Positions 52,338 through 63,428 of a DNA stretch of 64,000 bases are shown here, piece by piece. The DNA comes from Cladocopium goreaui (lineage: Eukaryota > Sar > Dinophyceae > Suessiales > Symbiodiniaceae): contig CAMXCT020001394.1 in the NCBI GenBank assembly GCA_947184155.2, forward strand, positions 62,001 to 126,000. Reading direction: 5' to 3'. Under the pieces are notes generated by a model that did not search any database, was not told the origin of the DNA, and saw only the letters and a program-made list of their open reading frames with translations. Made by a program: the position numbers and the translations under genes. How positions within the stretch are numbered: the stretch's first letter is position 1; each line of letters opens with the position of its first letter.

Positions 52338-52429
52338 CTCCATGATTCTTCATGCGACTGTCCGGTGCTTGGACGTGGTGAATTTCAGTTCAAAAGGACA
52401 ATTCATCCAATTCATCCCATCGTCTGAAG

Positions 52430-52496
52430 TACCCTCTGGTGATTTACAAATGAAAAATGGTGATGTTCAATAGTTATGTTCAATTACCAGAGGGTA
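52430..52496. mobile_element. Short family A element, 67 bases
   Basis: Ends TACCCTCTGGTGATTT and AATTACCAGAGGGTA with a shortened interior. Confidence 0.75.
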
Positions 52497-52538
52497 ATGA
52501 TATCGCTTAAATGTACGGCAAAATTCAAGAACCCTAAC

Positions 52539-52622
52539 CCCGAAAATCGAAGACTTCGCCATGATAACGGGAGACTTCCCTGCTGGTTGGCTCCCCATCG
52601 GCGAATGGCTGGATACTCGTAG
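52539..52622 (-). CDS. Exon, possible start of a cold-shock-like fold
   Basis: TTTTTTGGAG|CTACG to CGGG|GTTAGG. Reads TSIQPFADGEPTSREVSRYH then GEVFDFRG. The YHGEVFDFRG end resembles a first cold-shock strand, but this is weak. A second frame (YEYPAIRRWGANQQGS) is open. Confidence 0.5.
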
Positions 52623-52779
52623 CTCCAAAAAAAATCAGATCACTGGCTAGATTCAAGTCATTTATGGCAATGAACATCATTGAACTGGACCAATTTTGGG
52701 ATATGTTGGGTATGATTCCCCATATGTTACCCATTATGTGGGCCAAGTTTCCGTCCAACAAAAAAAACACATGGCACAC

Positions 52780-52851
52780 CTTGGGGGACTTCCGTCCGCC
52801 GAAGCTACGCGCTACGCTTGTCGCGTCTGCGAAAGACCAAGCGGGAAGATG
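52780..52851 (-). CDS. Exon of unidentified protein
   Basis: GCAACTCACAG|CATC to CCCAAG|GTGTGC, exactly 24 codons. Reads HLPAWSFADATSVARSFGGR then KSPK. A plus frame (KLRATLVASAKDQAGRCCEL) is also open. Confidence 0.55.
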
Positions 52852-53035
52852 CTGTGAGTTGCAACTTCCACAAGCAAGAAACTTTGAACAAGTTTAAATG
52901 TGGTGAATATACATCATAATTGATATAAATTGATCATTGATATAATATGTATAAACCTGTTCATTGATGTAAATTGAACGTAGCAGTACATATACACAAT
53001 ATATAATTGCATCTACGAAAATCAAACAGATGATA

Positions 53036-53128
53036 TACCCTCTGGTAAACTAACATAGCTATTGAACATGGCCATAGAAATAGTGGATTTTCCCGTTAAA
53101 AATTGTGATGTTCCATGGCTTCGTCCAT
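53036..53128. mobile_element. Family A element, one end lost
   Basis: Left end TACCCTCTGGTAAACTAAC and typical interior. The right terminus is replaced by GC-rich sequence at 53130. Confidence 0.7.
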
Positions 53129-53225
53129 ATCTTCCCCTTGGAGCGGCTTCCGCGCTTCCGCGGACGATCAGGACGGCGCCACCTGGAGATGCAGCAGCAC
53201 ACTGATGTCATCCGATGCGAAGAAT
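53129..53225 (-). CDS. Possible exon
   Basis: GC-rich island. Minus frames include FASDDISVLLHLQ before CCAG|GTGGCG and a basic WRRPDRPRKRGSRSKGKIW. The borders are not settled. Confidence 0.35.
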
Positions 53226-53793
53226 CGTGGTCAATCGTAGGTGATTAATAATGGTCAATCGTTGGTTAAGAATGGATGACAATAATTGATAAATCCTCTC
53301 AACTACTATCCCCAGACCCTAGGAAACTTCATTGTAGACCCTGGATCTAGGGTCTAAAGTGGGGTCTGGAATGATAAATACCTAGGTGATTCCAGAAACA
53401 TAACGGAACCATGCTAGACCTTACCTAGGGGTCCGGGAACTTGCACATAACACAGCTATGATACTGGAAGGCTCAGAGAGGTAACTTCACTTTAGACCCC
53501 TGGGCCCGGCATCTCCGGCAGTAAGCCTAACATCAAAGCTTGAAGTACCTTCCCTCAGGAGCATATCTCCTATATTCTCTTATTTAAGGGTTATATTGTG
53601 GTTATTTCGAGACTATATTGATTTAGTATTAGTCTATTTGTTTTACATGCAGATGGAATTCAAATTAACAATTTTTGGGTTATACAATAAACATGAATAA
53701 ATATTTGTCACACTCTGGTGCCTTAAGATTTCCTAACATAGGGGGTAAGTTTAAAAAACCTGATTTTTCTCGACTCGAGTAAAACCAACTTAC

Positions 53794-53918
53794 CCCAGAG
53801 TTATCCTGAACTGTGTCTACCCACAACTTTGAATAAACCAATCCCAAATATCCAAATCTTGCCATTCGACCATTCCACCGAGGGCAGTTTGAAAAAGCTC
53901 TGATTAACACGACGCATC
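53794..53918 (-). CDS. Exon of unidentified protein
   Basis: AGCTGTCAG|GATGCG to CTGGG|GTAAGT (strong donor). Reads GCVVLIRAFSNCPRWNGRMA then RFGYLGLVYSKLWVDTVQDN. Confidence 0.6.
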
Positions 53919-54004
53919 CTGACAGCTTCCATTGCAAAATGCTCGCCTTGCATTTTTTCCGCCAGATAGAATTATTTCCACCTTCGAGGTATTTTGGGGT
54001 TGGA

Positions 54005-55340
54005 TGTGTAATTATGTGATGTGACCCAATATGTTTTTCTTATCTTTTCCTCATCTTCATGGGTCTGAAATGGTTTACCACATCCTGAAACCAGAAATAT
54101 TCACCACAAATGCTATGGGAACATCATTTCAGACCCATCAAGATGGACCATTCCCAACTATACAGAAGAGAAACCATCACCATCAACATATCAGAAAGAA
54201 TGTCAGAAGATATGCCAGATAGAATGTCAGAAGATATGCCAGATAGAATACCAGAAGATATGCCAGATAGAATGTCAGAAGATATGCCAGATAGAATGTC
54301 AGATAGAATGCTAGAAGATTTGGCAGATAGAATACCAGATAGAATGTCAGAAGATATGCCAGATAAATTATCTTTTCCTCATCTTCATGGGTCTGAAATG
54401 GTTTACCACATTCTGAAACCAGAAACATTCACCACAAATGCTATGGGAACATCATTTCAGACCCATCAAGATGGACCATTCCCAACTACACAGAAGAGAA
54501 ACCATCACCATCAACAAAGATATCAATGATATGTGTTAATACCAATGGGTATTTGATTTGGAATCATTCCAACCTTCCAGGTATTTTGGGGTTGGATGTG
54601 TAATTATGTGATGTGACCCAATATGTTTTTCTTATCTTTTCCTCATCTTCATGGGTCTGAAAAGGTTTACCACATCCTGAAACCAGAAATATTCACCACA
54701 AATGCTATGGGAACATCATTTCAGACCCATCAAGATGGACCATTCCCAACTATACAGAAGAGAAACCATCACCATCAACAAAGATATCAATGATATGTGT
54801 TAATACCAATGGGTATTTGATTTGGAATCATTCCAACCTTCCAGGTATTTTGGGGTTGGATGTGTAATTATGTGATGTGACCCAATATGTTTTTCTTATC
54901 TTTTCCTCATCTTCATGGGTCTGAAATGGTTTACCACATCCTGAAACCAGAAATATTCACCACAAATGCTATGGGAACATCATTTCAGACCCATCAAGAT
55001 GGACCATTCCCAACTATACAGAAGAGAAACCATCACCATCAACATATCAGAAAGAATGTCAGAAGATATGCCAGATAGAATGTCAGAAGATATGCCAGAT
55101 AGAAAACCAGAAGATATGCCAGATAGAATGTCAGAAGATATGCCAGATAAATTATCTTTTCCTCATCTTCATGGGTCTGAAATGGTTTACCACATCCTGA
55201 AACCAGAAATATTCACCACAAATGCTATGGGAACATCATTTCAGACCCATCAAAATGGATCATTCCCAACTACACAGAAGAGAAACCATCACCATCAACA
55301 AAGATATCAATGATATGTGTTGATACCAATGAGTACTTGA
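54005..55340. repeat. Five-copy tandem repeat with embedded ATGCCAGATAGAA arrays
   Basis: Copies of a roughly 150-base core starting TATCTTTTCCTCATCTTCAT lie at about 54042, 54370, 54633, 54897 and 55153. Two copies carry arrays of AGATATGCCAGATAGAATGT units, the reverse complement of the family E unit. The RMSEDMPD-type frames are artefacts. Confidence 0.9.
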
Positions 55341-55436
55341 TTTGGAATCATTTCCCAATATGTTATTATGCGATTCGCAAGCATTCATCAAATATGTTAT
55401 TCGTTTATTTGTGTAATTATGCACCATTATGAACCA

Positions 55437-55760
55437 TTACAATCCATTACATAAAAAATAACATCGCCATTTTACCATCATCTTGTGACAACAAGATTGC
55501 GCCTTATGTCTCCACTGGTTGTGGTTGATTGATGTTGGTTGTGGTTGCTTGGTATGCGTTTGGCAACCTTTATTAAGGTTCCAAGGATGCAAAGGGTCTA
55601 AGATGAAGTTCCCTATGCAAAAGCCAAAAGGTCTAGAATGGATTTCCCTCATGATAGTAAGGGTCTAACATGGTAGGAGGCAAAAGGTCTACAATGATTT
55701 TCAGACCATCTTAGACCTTCCATCTTGGGAGCCCTAGGCAAACCATCTTAGACCCTCTAG
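55437..55760. repeat. Diverged AAGGTCTAGAATGG repeats
   Basis: Several copies of AAAGGTCTA(A/C)AATG and the reverse form ATCTTAGACC. Otherwise no gene is seen. Confidence 0.5.
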
Positions 55761-56167
55761 TAGTTGAGGGGATATTGATAATACATCATAGTACACAATA
55801 TCATTAATAATAATTCTGATAAAATGATTCCTATATGGATTGATGGTTACCACCCCGTTGATTTTTCAAACCTTGGGGATGGTTTACTGCTGACATCTGA
55901 CATCCCATCCCGCCCCTAAAATGAACCGCAAACCATGGTGCAGGATGCAGGATTGACACGTATTGATTCTGGGTAAATTATAATAATTCACTAACCAGAA
56001 TAGTTCGAGACACGTATCAAAAAAAAATATAAATGCATCAAAAAAAATATCCAGCACGCATCAAAAAAAAATAAAAATGCATCAAAAAAAAATATCCAGA
56101 TGCCACTGTGTGAGACCTCCTGAGTCTCGTGCTGCAAACCTAGATCAAAAAAAAATATCCGTATCAA

Positions 56168-56184
56168 AAAAAAAATATAGTAGT

Positions 56185-56216
<32 letters not shown>

Positions 56217-56286
56217 TAATAGTAGTAGTAGTAGTAGCAGCAGTAGCAGTAGCAGTAGCAGTGGCAGTAGCAGTAGCAGTAGCAGT

Positions 56287-56318
<32 letters not shown>

Positions 56319-56835
56319 TTGTAGTAGCAGTAGTAGTAGTAGTAGCAGTAGTAGTAGTAATAGTAGTAGTAGTAATAATAGTAGTAGTAGTAGCAGCAGT
56401 AGCAGTAGCACTAGCAGTAGCAGTGGCAGTAGCAGTAGCAGTAGTAGCAGCAGCAGCAATAGTGGTTGTAATGGTCGTAGTAGTAGTGGTAGTAGTGGTA
56501 CTAGTAGTGGTACTAGTAGTAGTGGTAGTAGTGGTGGTAGTAGTAGTGGTAGTAGTAGTGGTAGTAGTAGTGGTAGTAGTGGTAGTAGTAGTAGTAGTTG
56601 TTGTAGTAGTAGTAGTAGATGTGGTTGTCGTCGTAAGAATAACAATAGTCGCAGGGGTAGCAGTAGCAGTAGCAGTAGTAGTAGCAGTAGCAGTAGCAGT
56701 AGTAGTAGCAGCAGCAGTAGTTAGTAGTAGTAATAGTAGTAGTAGAAGTAGTAGCAATAGTAATAGTAATTAATAGTAATAGTAATAGCAATAGTAATAG
56801 AGATAGTAGTAGTCGTCGTCGCAGTAGTAGTAGTC
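56168..56835. repeat. AGT/AGC triplet repeat
   Basis: About 670 bases of AGT and AGC triplets with GGT variants. Poly-serine, -leucine and -valine frames are artefacts. Confidence 0.95.
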
Positions 56836-56863
56836 GTCAAAAAGGAAATGCTAATAAAAAAAA

Positions 56864-57250
56864 AGCGGGTGGGGGGCGCAGGGGGGAGGGCGCAGCGCCT
56901 CCCCCCGCAATGCGTACCAAGAAAGAAGCACATAGGCACATGTCTCGATGGATATCAATAAAGTTGAAATGAGCCCAAGGAAAGGATGATGCTTATGAAA
57001 AAGCAAAAGAATAGTAGGTACAGATGGGAGCCAGTTAAAAAAATAAAAGCGGGTGGGGGGGTGCAGGGGGGAGGACGCAGCGCCCGCCCCCGCAATGCGT
57101 ACCAAGAAAGAAGCACATAGGCACATGTCTCGATGGACATCAATAAAGTTGAAATGAGCCCAAGGAAAGGATGATGCTTATGAAAAAACAAAGAAATAGT
57201 AAGTATATAGCAAGGGGAGCCGGTTAAAAAAGTAAAAGCGGGTGCGGGGA
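56864..57250. repeat. Tandem repeat of about 185 bases, 2.1 copies
   Basis: Units start AAGCGGGTGGGGGG near 56862, 57045 and 57236. They contain a G-rich head and GCACATAGGCACATGTCTCG. Confidence 0.9.
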
Positions 57251-57399
57251 GCAGGGGATTTTTTGGTATGTTTTGGAAACACATCTATGTGGTTCTAACT
57301 TGCATCTCAGCTCAATATTTCTGCAACGGGTTCCGAACGAGGCCAAAAACGATGCCAAAACGAGGCCAGAAAATAGCTTTGGAAACCCCTTAACTCTAG

Positions 57400-57950
57400 C
57401 AGCTCAGCAGGAAAGGGGAACGAGAAAGGGGGGGGGGAAAAGAGAGGAAAGGAAGGAACCATCCACACCCACCTCCCCCACCCCGGCACCCATCCACCCG
57501 CGCAAGTGACCGCACCAACATCGAGGCGGCACCACCCCCTGAGACGCGAACCGTGACACCGGAACACGAAAGTGGAAGAGGGACGGAAACGCGCAAAGGA
57601 AGGAAGTAAAAGAAGGAGAGGAAAGAGGACAGAAGGGACAAGGGAAGAAGGGGAATGAAGAAGGAAGGGAAGGAAGGAAGGCAGGAAAGAAGGGATAGCC
57701 ACTCCCCCGGCAAGGTAAGGAAGGAAAGGGAAGGAAAGAAGGAAAGCAAGGAAGGCAGAAAGAAGGAAAGAAGAAAGAAGGAAAGAAGGACAGGAAAGAA
57801 GAAGGAAAGAACGGAAGAACAGAGAAGAAAGAAAGACACGAAGGAAGGAAGGAGCGATGAAGGAAGGCGAAGGAGGGAAGGAAGGAATGGAAGGACCAAG
57901 AAGGGGAAAGAAGGAAACAAAGAAGGAAAGAAGAAGCCAAACACAGAACC
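57400..57950. repeat. GGAA/GAAG purine tract
   Basis: Strand-asymmetric purine-rich DNA with AAGGAAGGAAGG units. A pyrimidine tract follows at 57980-58060. Long frames here are composition artefacts. Confidence 0.9.
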
Positions 57951-58442
57951 GTTGACTCCCCTAGAATGACAACGTAAAGCAAGAAATCCCCCCCCCTTTT
58001 CCCCTCCCCAATCTTCTGCCCCCTTCCTCCCCCCCCCCCCTTCCCCTTTCCCCCCACTACCCCACTCCTTACCAACTTCACTTACCTCCTATATCTCCAT
58101 AACCCTACCACGTCGTTCCGTCCTTCCCATAATTCCTCTCACACTTACGTTTACAGCACTGTATGGCACATTTCATTTGCTTTTTCGGCACCCCGACCAT
58201 TTATATTTTTTTTGATGCATTTTTATTTTTTTTGATGCATTTTTATTTTTTTTTTGATGCGTCTCCCCAGTAGTTCGGCCACTTGGGGATGATTTCCCGA
58301 ATCCTAACCATGATTCCCAGGGTTCAGTCACGACGTGAGGTCGTGATGAAATTTACCCAGATTGATGTATTGGGATGTATTGGGACCATTTAGGGCAAAT
58401 TTAGGGGTTGTTGAATATTAGCGGGGTGGGATTATTTTCATA

Positions 58443-58502
58443 TACCTTCCGGTAATGAAACATAGCAAGATGTTCCATTGCCACGTTTGATTACCGGAGG
58501 TA
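58443..58502. mobile_element. Short family A-related element (CCGG subtype), 60 bases
   Basis: Ends TACCTTCCGGTAATGA and TTTGATTACCGGAGGTA. Confidence 0.7.
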
Positions 58503-58555
58503 CTTTTCCGTGTGATTGCCACGTGTGATACTTCTAACTGGAGGACCCCGAATCA

Positions 58556-58615
58556 GTCTTCAAACATGTTCAAACCCTTCGTCATTCCATGACTGGGTTT
58601 CACAGGGATCCCCAG
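58556..58615 (-). CDS. Probable exon
   Basis: ATCCACAAG|CTGGGG. Reads LGIPVKPSHGMTKGLNMFED then a stop. The frame is open upstream (FTIHK). Confidence 0.5.
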
Positions 58616-58642
58616 CTTGTGGATGGTGAAAATTCCACTTCA

Positions 58643-58705
58643 AATCATATCCTCTGGATTGTCTGAGAGGATGCAAGGCACGCTGCCGCGAGGGGATCTA
58701 AACCA
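58643..58705 (-). CDS. Exon of unidentified protein
   Basis: CACCATTCCAG|TGGTTT. Reads WFRSPRGSVPCILSDNPEDM with strong third-position GC. A stop follows, so a donor (perhaps GA) must precede it unless this is a terminus. Confidence 0.55.
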
Positions 58706-58812
58706 CTGGAATGGTGATTCCTCCATGTGAAGCTTGAACAAAAACTAGCCTCCAAGGTTTACTCTGCCATGATGTGGTTCCAAAAATCGAGAGTTTTCAA
58801 TTTTTGAATTCA

Positions 58813-58884
58813 TCCTCCAAAAGATTCCAAAAGTCTGCCTAGCCGCTGGTCCCAATCCCGACGAGCGACTGGCTTGCGAACTCG
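58813..58884 (-). CDS. Exon of unidentified protein
   Basis: AAGTGTCTAG|CGAGTT. Reads RVRKPVARRDWDQRLGRLLE then SFGG and a stop. An alternative frame reads VSSEFASQSLVGIGTSG. Confidence 0.5.
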
Positions 58885-59483
58885 CTAGACACTTTGTTGG
58901 TAACCACAGTCATCCACAGTCAGCTGTTTCAGCATGTTTCGGCTAGTATGAGAGGTGATGTCATGTTTCAGTTGCATACAGTTGCCATGTTCCAAGTTCC
59001 AGGTTGCTTTCGCGCAACTTCCAGTACTGTGGCACATATGGGAGTAAACATAATTTAATTTGGCCCAAAGAGAAACATGTGAGCACAGTCCACTATATCT
59101 TGGGTTTACAACACTGCTAACCCTTCAAGATATCCAGAACTGACATAGTGTTTGGGAGTTGAGTGGAAATGGTAGAGGCTGACTTTGAGTACTGAACCAA
59201 CCGACCAACTCAACAACTCTGCCTAGTGGGGATCACCCGGCCTTAAATCTGGCTGTGTTTCTGTTTGTCAAGGATATTATTAACCAGATTTTTCCCCGTG
59301 GACAAAGCCATTCTTGTCTGGGCAAATGATAATAATTGACTAACCTGATGGTTTGTAATGGAAAATTCATGGTTTATTTCATGGAAAATCCAATTAAAAT
59401 GAATGATTTGGGGGTACCATCCCATTTATGGAAACCCGCATATATGGTTGAACAAAGAAAAAAAAACATGCCATTGACCTCAC

Positions 59484-59548
59484 CCCAACATTCAGAACCA
59501 GTCAGTTCAACCTGCGGCACCTTGTCATGATGACTTCTGAGCTTCGAC
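59484..59548 (-). CDS. Exon of unidentified protein
   Basis: TGTGTTCAAG|GTCGAA to TTGGG|GTGAGG. Reads SKLRSHHDKVPQVELTGSEC then W. 65 bases. Confidence 0.65.
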
Positions 59549-59847
59549 CTTGAACACAGAAAAACAATGGTTTTTTTTCGCATGACTTTAAGGGAATATT
59601 TGCAGGAAAGCCCTCTGTTTGGGGAAAGCATGGTGTAGATTTTCCCTTCAACCAATCTAGTGATTTTTGCATGTCTTTTTATCTGTCAAAAATCAGTAAA
59701 TATTTCTCAGGTACGCTCCAGCAATCAAACATGCCGGTAAATCCTCATTATAAAGCTGCATGTTCCCATTAAAGCCTCCATTTCTAGGAGATTTTCCCAG
59801 CCATGATGACACCGAAGAGTAGGTTTTCCAGCTGGGAAACTCCACAC

Positions 59848-59883
59848 AGTAAATAGCTGCAGCTTGCGCAAATTCCAGAAGGG
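59848..59883 (-). CDS. Short exon
   Basis: TATCCCAG|CCCTTC to TTACT|GTGTGG. Reads ALLEFAQAAAIY across the join. Confidence 0.5.
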
Positions 59884-60054
59884 CTGGGATACATGATATA
59901 GTACTATACACTTTATTTCAAATGTATCCCATTCATATACAGTAAACATAATTATATATATATACAGTACTATACTATATTTATATGCATGATATAGTAA
60001 TATACAATAGTTCAAATGTAATTAATATATATATATATATATATCGTTGGCCAC

Positions 60055-60203
60055 GAAATAGCTAGATAGATAGATAGGTAGATAGATAGATAGATATAGA
60101 AAGAGATAGATAGATATAGAAAGAGATAGATAGATACATAGATAGATAGATAGATAGATAGACAGATAGGTAGATAGACAGATAGATAGATAGATATAGA
60201 AAG

Positions 60204-60268
<65 letters not shown>

Positions 60269-60898
60269 TAGATAGATATAGATAGATATAGATAGATATA
60301 GATAGATATAGATAGATACAGATAGATATAGATAGATATAGATAGATATAGATAGATATAGATAGATATAGATAGATACAGATAGATATAGATAGATATA
60401 GATAGATATAGATAGACATAGATAGATATAGATAGATATAGATAGATATAGATAGATATAGATAGATATAGATAGATATAGATAGATATAGATAGATATA
60501 GATAGATATAGATAGATATAGATAGATATAGATAGGTGTAGATAGATATAGATAGATATAGATAGATATAGATAGATATAGATAGATATAGATAGATATA
60601 GATAGATATAGATAGATAGATAGATAGATATAGATAGATAGATAGATATAGATAGATATAGATAGATATAGATAGATATAGATAGATATAGATATATATA
60701 GATAAATAGATAGATAGATAGATAGATAGAAAAATAGATATATAGATAGATAGATAGAAGGGTGGATAAAAGATAGATAGATATAAAAATAGATAGATAG
60801 AACAATAGATAGATCGATAAATAATTAGATAGAAAGATAGCTAGATAGATAGATAGATTAGATAGATAGATTAGATACAGTAGGTTAGATAGATCGAT

Positions 60899-60929
<31 letters not shown>

Positions 60930-61170
60930 CTAGCTAGATAGATAGATAGATAGATATAGATAGATAGATAGATAGATAAGACAGAAAGAAAGAAAGAAAG
61001 AGAGAAAAAAAGAAAGAAAGATAGATAGATAGATAGACAGACAGATAGATAGATAGATAGATAGATAGATTAGATAGATAGATGGATAAGATAAGATAAT
61101 ATAATATAAGATAAAATTAGATTAGATTAGATTAGATAGACAGACAAACAAATAGATAGATATAGAGATA
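60055..61170. repeat. Long GATA microsatellite
   Basis: About 1.1 kb of GATA and GATATA units with a GAAA patch near 60985-61020. YLSISIYI-type frames are artefacts. Confidence 0.98.
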
Positions 61171-61542
61171 GAGATAGAGATATAGATATATCCGTGTACC
61201 ACGGCTATACATGAAATCATACAAAAAATATCTGGTCGAGAAATTTGAGCATGGTCAAATAGAGATAACCCTAAAATTGGATGGTTAATACTAAATCCCT
61301 TCGACCTTCAATTTTGACAAAATCCCATTTTGAACGGAAAAAAAAAGGTACACCAAGCACCAACAGTTAGCCCTTACCAATTAGAATTGACTTTGCTACA
61401 GTTATCATGGGAACATATTGATATATATATATATACACTATACCCTTAGTATCCCTTAGTTGCAAGAGTTGTTTCATCCCATTAACTGTGAAGGGCACTG
61501 CAACCATCAACCACCAACAGGCACCAGGCACACCGGTCACAC

Positions 61543-61598
61543 CGGGGCTCAGGCTGGACGTTCCGGCGCAGGTTGCGAAGGTGCAGCTGGAAAGTGCA
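61543..61598 (-). CDS. GC-rich exon, strand uncertain
   Basis: Minus: CTCGTCCCGCAG|TGCACT to CCCCG|GTGTGA, reading CTFQLHLRNLRRNVQPEP. Plus: DVPAQVAKVQLESALRDECR over 61530-61640, which is also convincing. Coding is likely. Minus is preferred only because of the splice sites and the strand trend. Confidence 0.45.
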
Positions 61599-61869
61599 CT
61601 GCGGGACGAGTGCAGGCGCCGTGTGCGCGGAGAAACCGCATGGGTTTTCCATATCTGTTGGGTTTATGGTAGATATAACTGTAGCTATCTATGGTATGAT
61701 CCATATAAATGGATATGTTAAATGATTTTTTGGATGCATCAATTAATAATCAAACATGTTTGTCGTTAATAGGTTCATTTACCTTTGCTTTAACCATCAA
61801 CAACAAGAGCCAACAAGGGAAAATGAGGATTTAACCCGCAGAAAAGAATATTGAAATATTGGAACTTAT

Positions 61870-61988
61870 TACCTTCCAGTAATCAAACATGGCTGGGAAA
61901 TCCCCGAACTAACTGGAGGCTTTGATGAGAAAATCATCTTAACTAAATGTGGATTTGTCCAACAAGCCATGTTTTATTCCCGGAGAGT
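61870..61988. mobile_element. Family A-related element (CCAG subtype)
   Basis: Ends TACCTTCCAGTAATCAAAC and TTTTATTCCCGGAGAGTA. Confidence 0.55.
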
Positions 61989-61989
61989 A

Positions 61990-62360
61990 TTGTATGTTAT
62001 AACCTGGAATATTCCATGTATGAGTGGCGTATAATATGCCTAGCACCCACCTCCTATTTGGGATGTGGTGCCTCGTACTGCACTTAACTAAGTCAGTTTA
62101 TAACTAGGTTAACTAATAGGTTTATGGAAGATATAAGTTATAAAATTTTAAAAATTATATAATTTATAATTTATTATATATATATACCATAAATATATAT
62201 ATATATATAGATATCGAACTAGTTAGAAGGGTGTAGAAATTACGTCCGTGACCTGAGTCAAGCAGTCAAGCACGCCTTTGTCAAATTCTCGGGTTGATGA
62301 CACCGAGAGGATGATCCCACGGATATTCCCACGGATTTGCTGACATTTTCTCAGCCTACT
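61990..62360. other. No gene recognised
   Basis: AT-rich with TATATA runs near 62175-62215. Confidence 0.45.
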
Positions 62361-62364
62361 ACTG

Positions 62365-62490
62365 CTGGTTGGTGGTTACCAGGTTGACCTACCCCTCTGA
62401 AAAATATGGTTAATATACTGTGAATAATGGTTAATATATGGTTATTATATGGTTATTATATGGTTATTATATGGTTGATAATGGTTAATA
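62365..62490. mobile_element. Family B start followed by TGGTTATTATA repeats
   Basis: CTGGTTGGTGGTTACCAGG and CCCTCTGAAAAATATGG match family B, then ATATGGTTATTATATGG repeats replace the rest. Confidence 0.55.
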
Positions 62491-62497
62491 ATGACTG

Positions 62498-62610
62498 CTT
62501 GGTGGTTGAGCCCTACCCCTCTGAAAAATGATGGAGTCAGTTGGGATGATTATTCCATTCCCAATATGATGGGAAAACTAATCCAGCCATGTTCCAAACC
62601 ACCAACCAAA
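62498..62610. mobile_element. Family B element
   Basis: CTTGGTGGTTGAGCCCTACC to CCAAACCACCAACCAA, close to the copy at 51609. Confidence 0.7.
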
Positions 62611-63428
62611 CTAACATTTACTCACCTCTTAAGAGGAACTCAGGAACCCGGATGGCCCGGATCCATCAAGTTACCAGAGAATCTGAGGGTTTTTTTGGTC
62701 AAGAAATCACTGAGGAATTCCCAGCAGAAGTTCATCCAATCTAAAACAAAGTTTTTTCTAGTGGATCGATGACCATCCCCCCAAAAAAACCATGGCACAC
62801 ACGATCTTCCCATATCTATGTTAATTTACTGAATGGTATACTAGCCGGTTGAATGCTAATATACACCGACAAACAGTGGATAGTGCAGGTTAATTGGGAC
62901 AACTACCCAACAAAAAAAACGATCCTTGTGCTGCCCGGCACAATTAAAATCGGAGAAAACATTCTACCCTCCGGTATTCTAATATGGCGGGGAATCCCCC
63001 TATAAATTGAAGTTGATAGCTAGGAAAATGCATATATGAATTGGATTAAGTTCGGGGATTTTTCAAGGAAGCTCCACCAATGACTTCGATGTGTGAAGAA
63101 TAAACGGCTCGCTTAAGCCTACCAGCTGCCATCATGTTCCCGTTGCTTGTACGATGGTGGTTACTCCTGTCAACCACCAGTAGGAAAAGAAAACCTTAAT
63201 GGATTTTATCAGGAAATCATTGGCTTTGATCAAGAATCAGGAGCCATTGGTACATACACTGTATGACATACACACTTTAATATTCTTTAATGCTTTTGTT
63301 GAGGATTAAAAATTACAAGACCCACCCTTTCAGGCCTAGAATATCTCAAACCCGTCTGAAAAGAACACAAAAACAACTGGCAGGAGAGTAGCCAAATAAA
63401 ACTAATCACTGCACCTTTTGATCCTCAC
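62611..63428. other. No firm gene
   Basis: A weak plus frame (RGTQEPGWPGSIKLPENL) near 62630 and a family A-related end (TACCCTCCGGTATTC) at 62964. The rest is AT-rich. Confidence 0.35.

Larger units (their letters stand above)
56008..58264. mobile_element. Putative 2.26-kb composite element
   Basis: Left end AGACACGTATCAAAAAAAAA and right end ...TTTTTTTGATGCGTCT are imperfect inverted repeats that extend about 50 bases through ATGCATCAAAAAAAA units. The flanks CCAGAATAGTTCG and CCAGTAGTTCG look like a target duplication. The interior is entirely satellite DNA with no transposase seen. Confidence 0.6.

Noticed and set aside
54183-54529. RMSEDMPDRM repeat protein
   Set aside because: Same satellite unit in reverse. 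The frame is maintained only because the unit length is a multiple of three.
56077-56773. Long serine, leucine, valine and threonine frames up to 215 codons
   Set aside because: They arise from the AGT/AGC triplet tract, with no complex sequence around them.
57396-58081. Frames of 131-225 codons on the minus strand
   Set aside because: Pyrimidine-rich complement of a GGAA tract. Strong composition bias suppresses stops.
60012-60805. A 247-codon YLSISIYI frame
   Set aside because: Pure GATA repeat translated.
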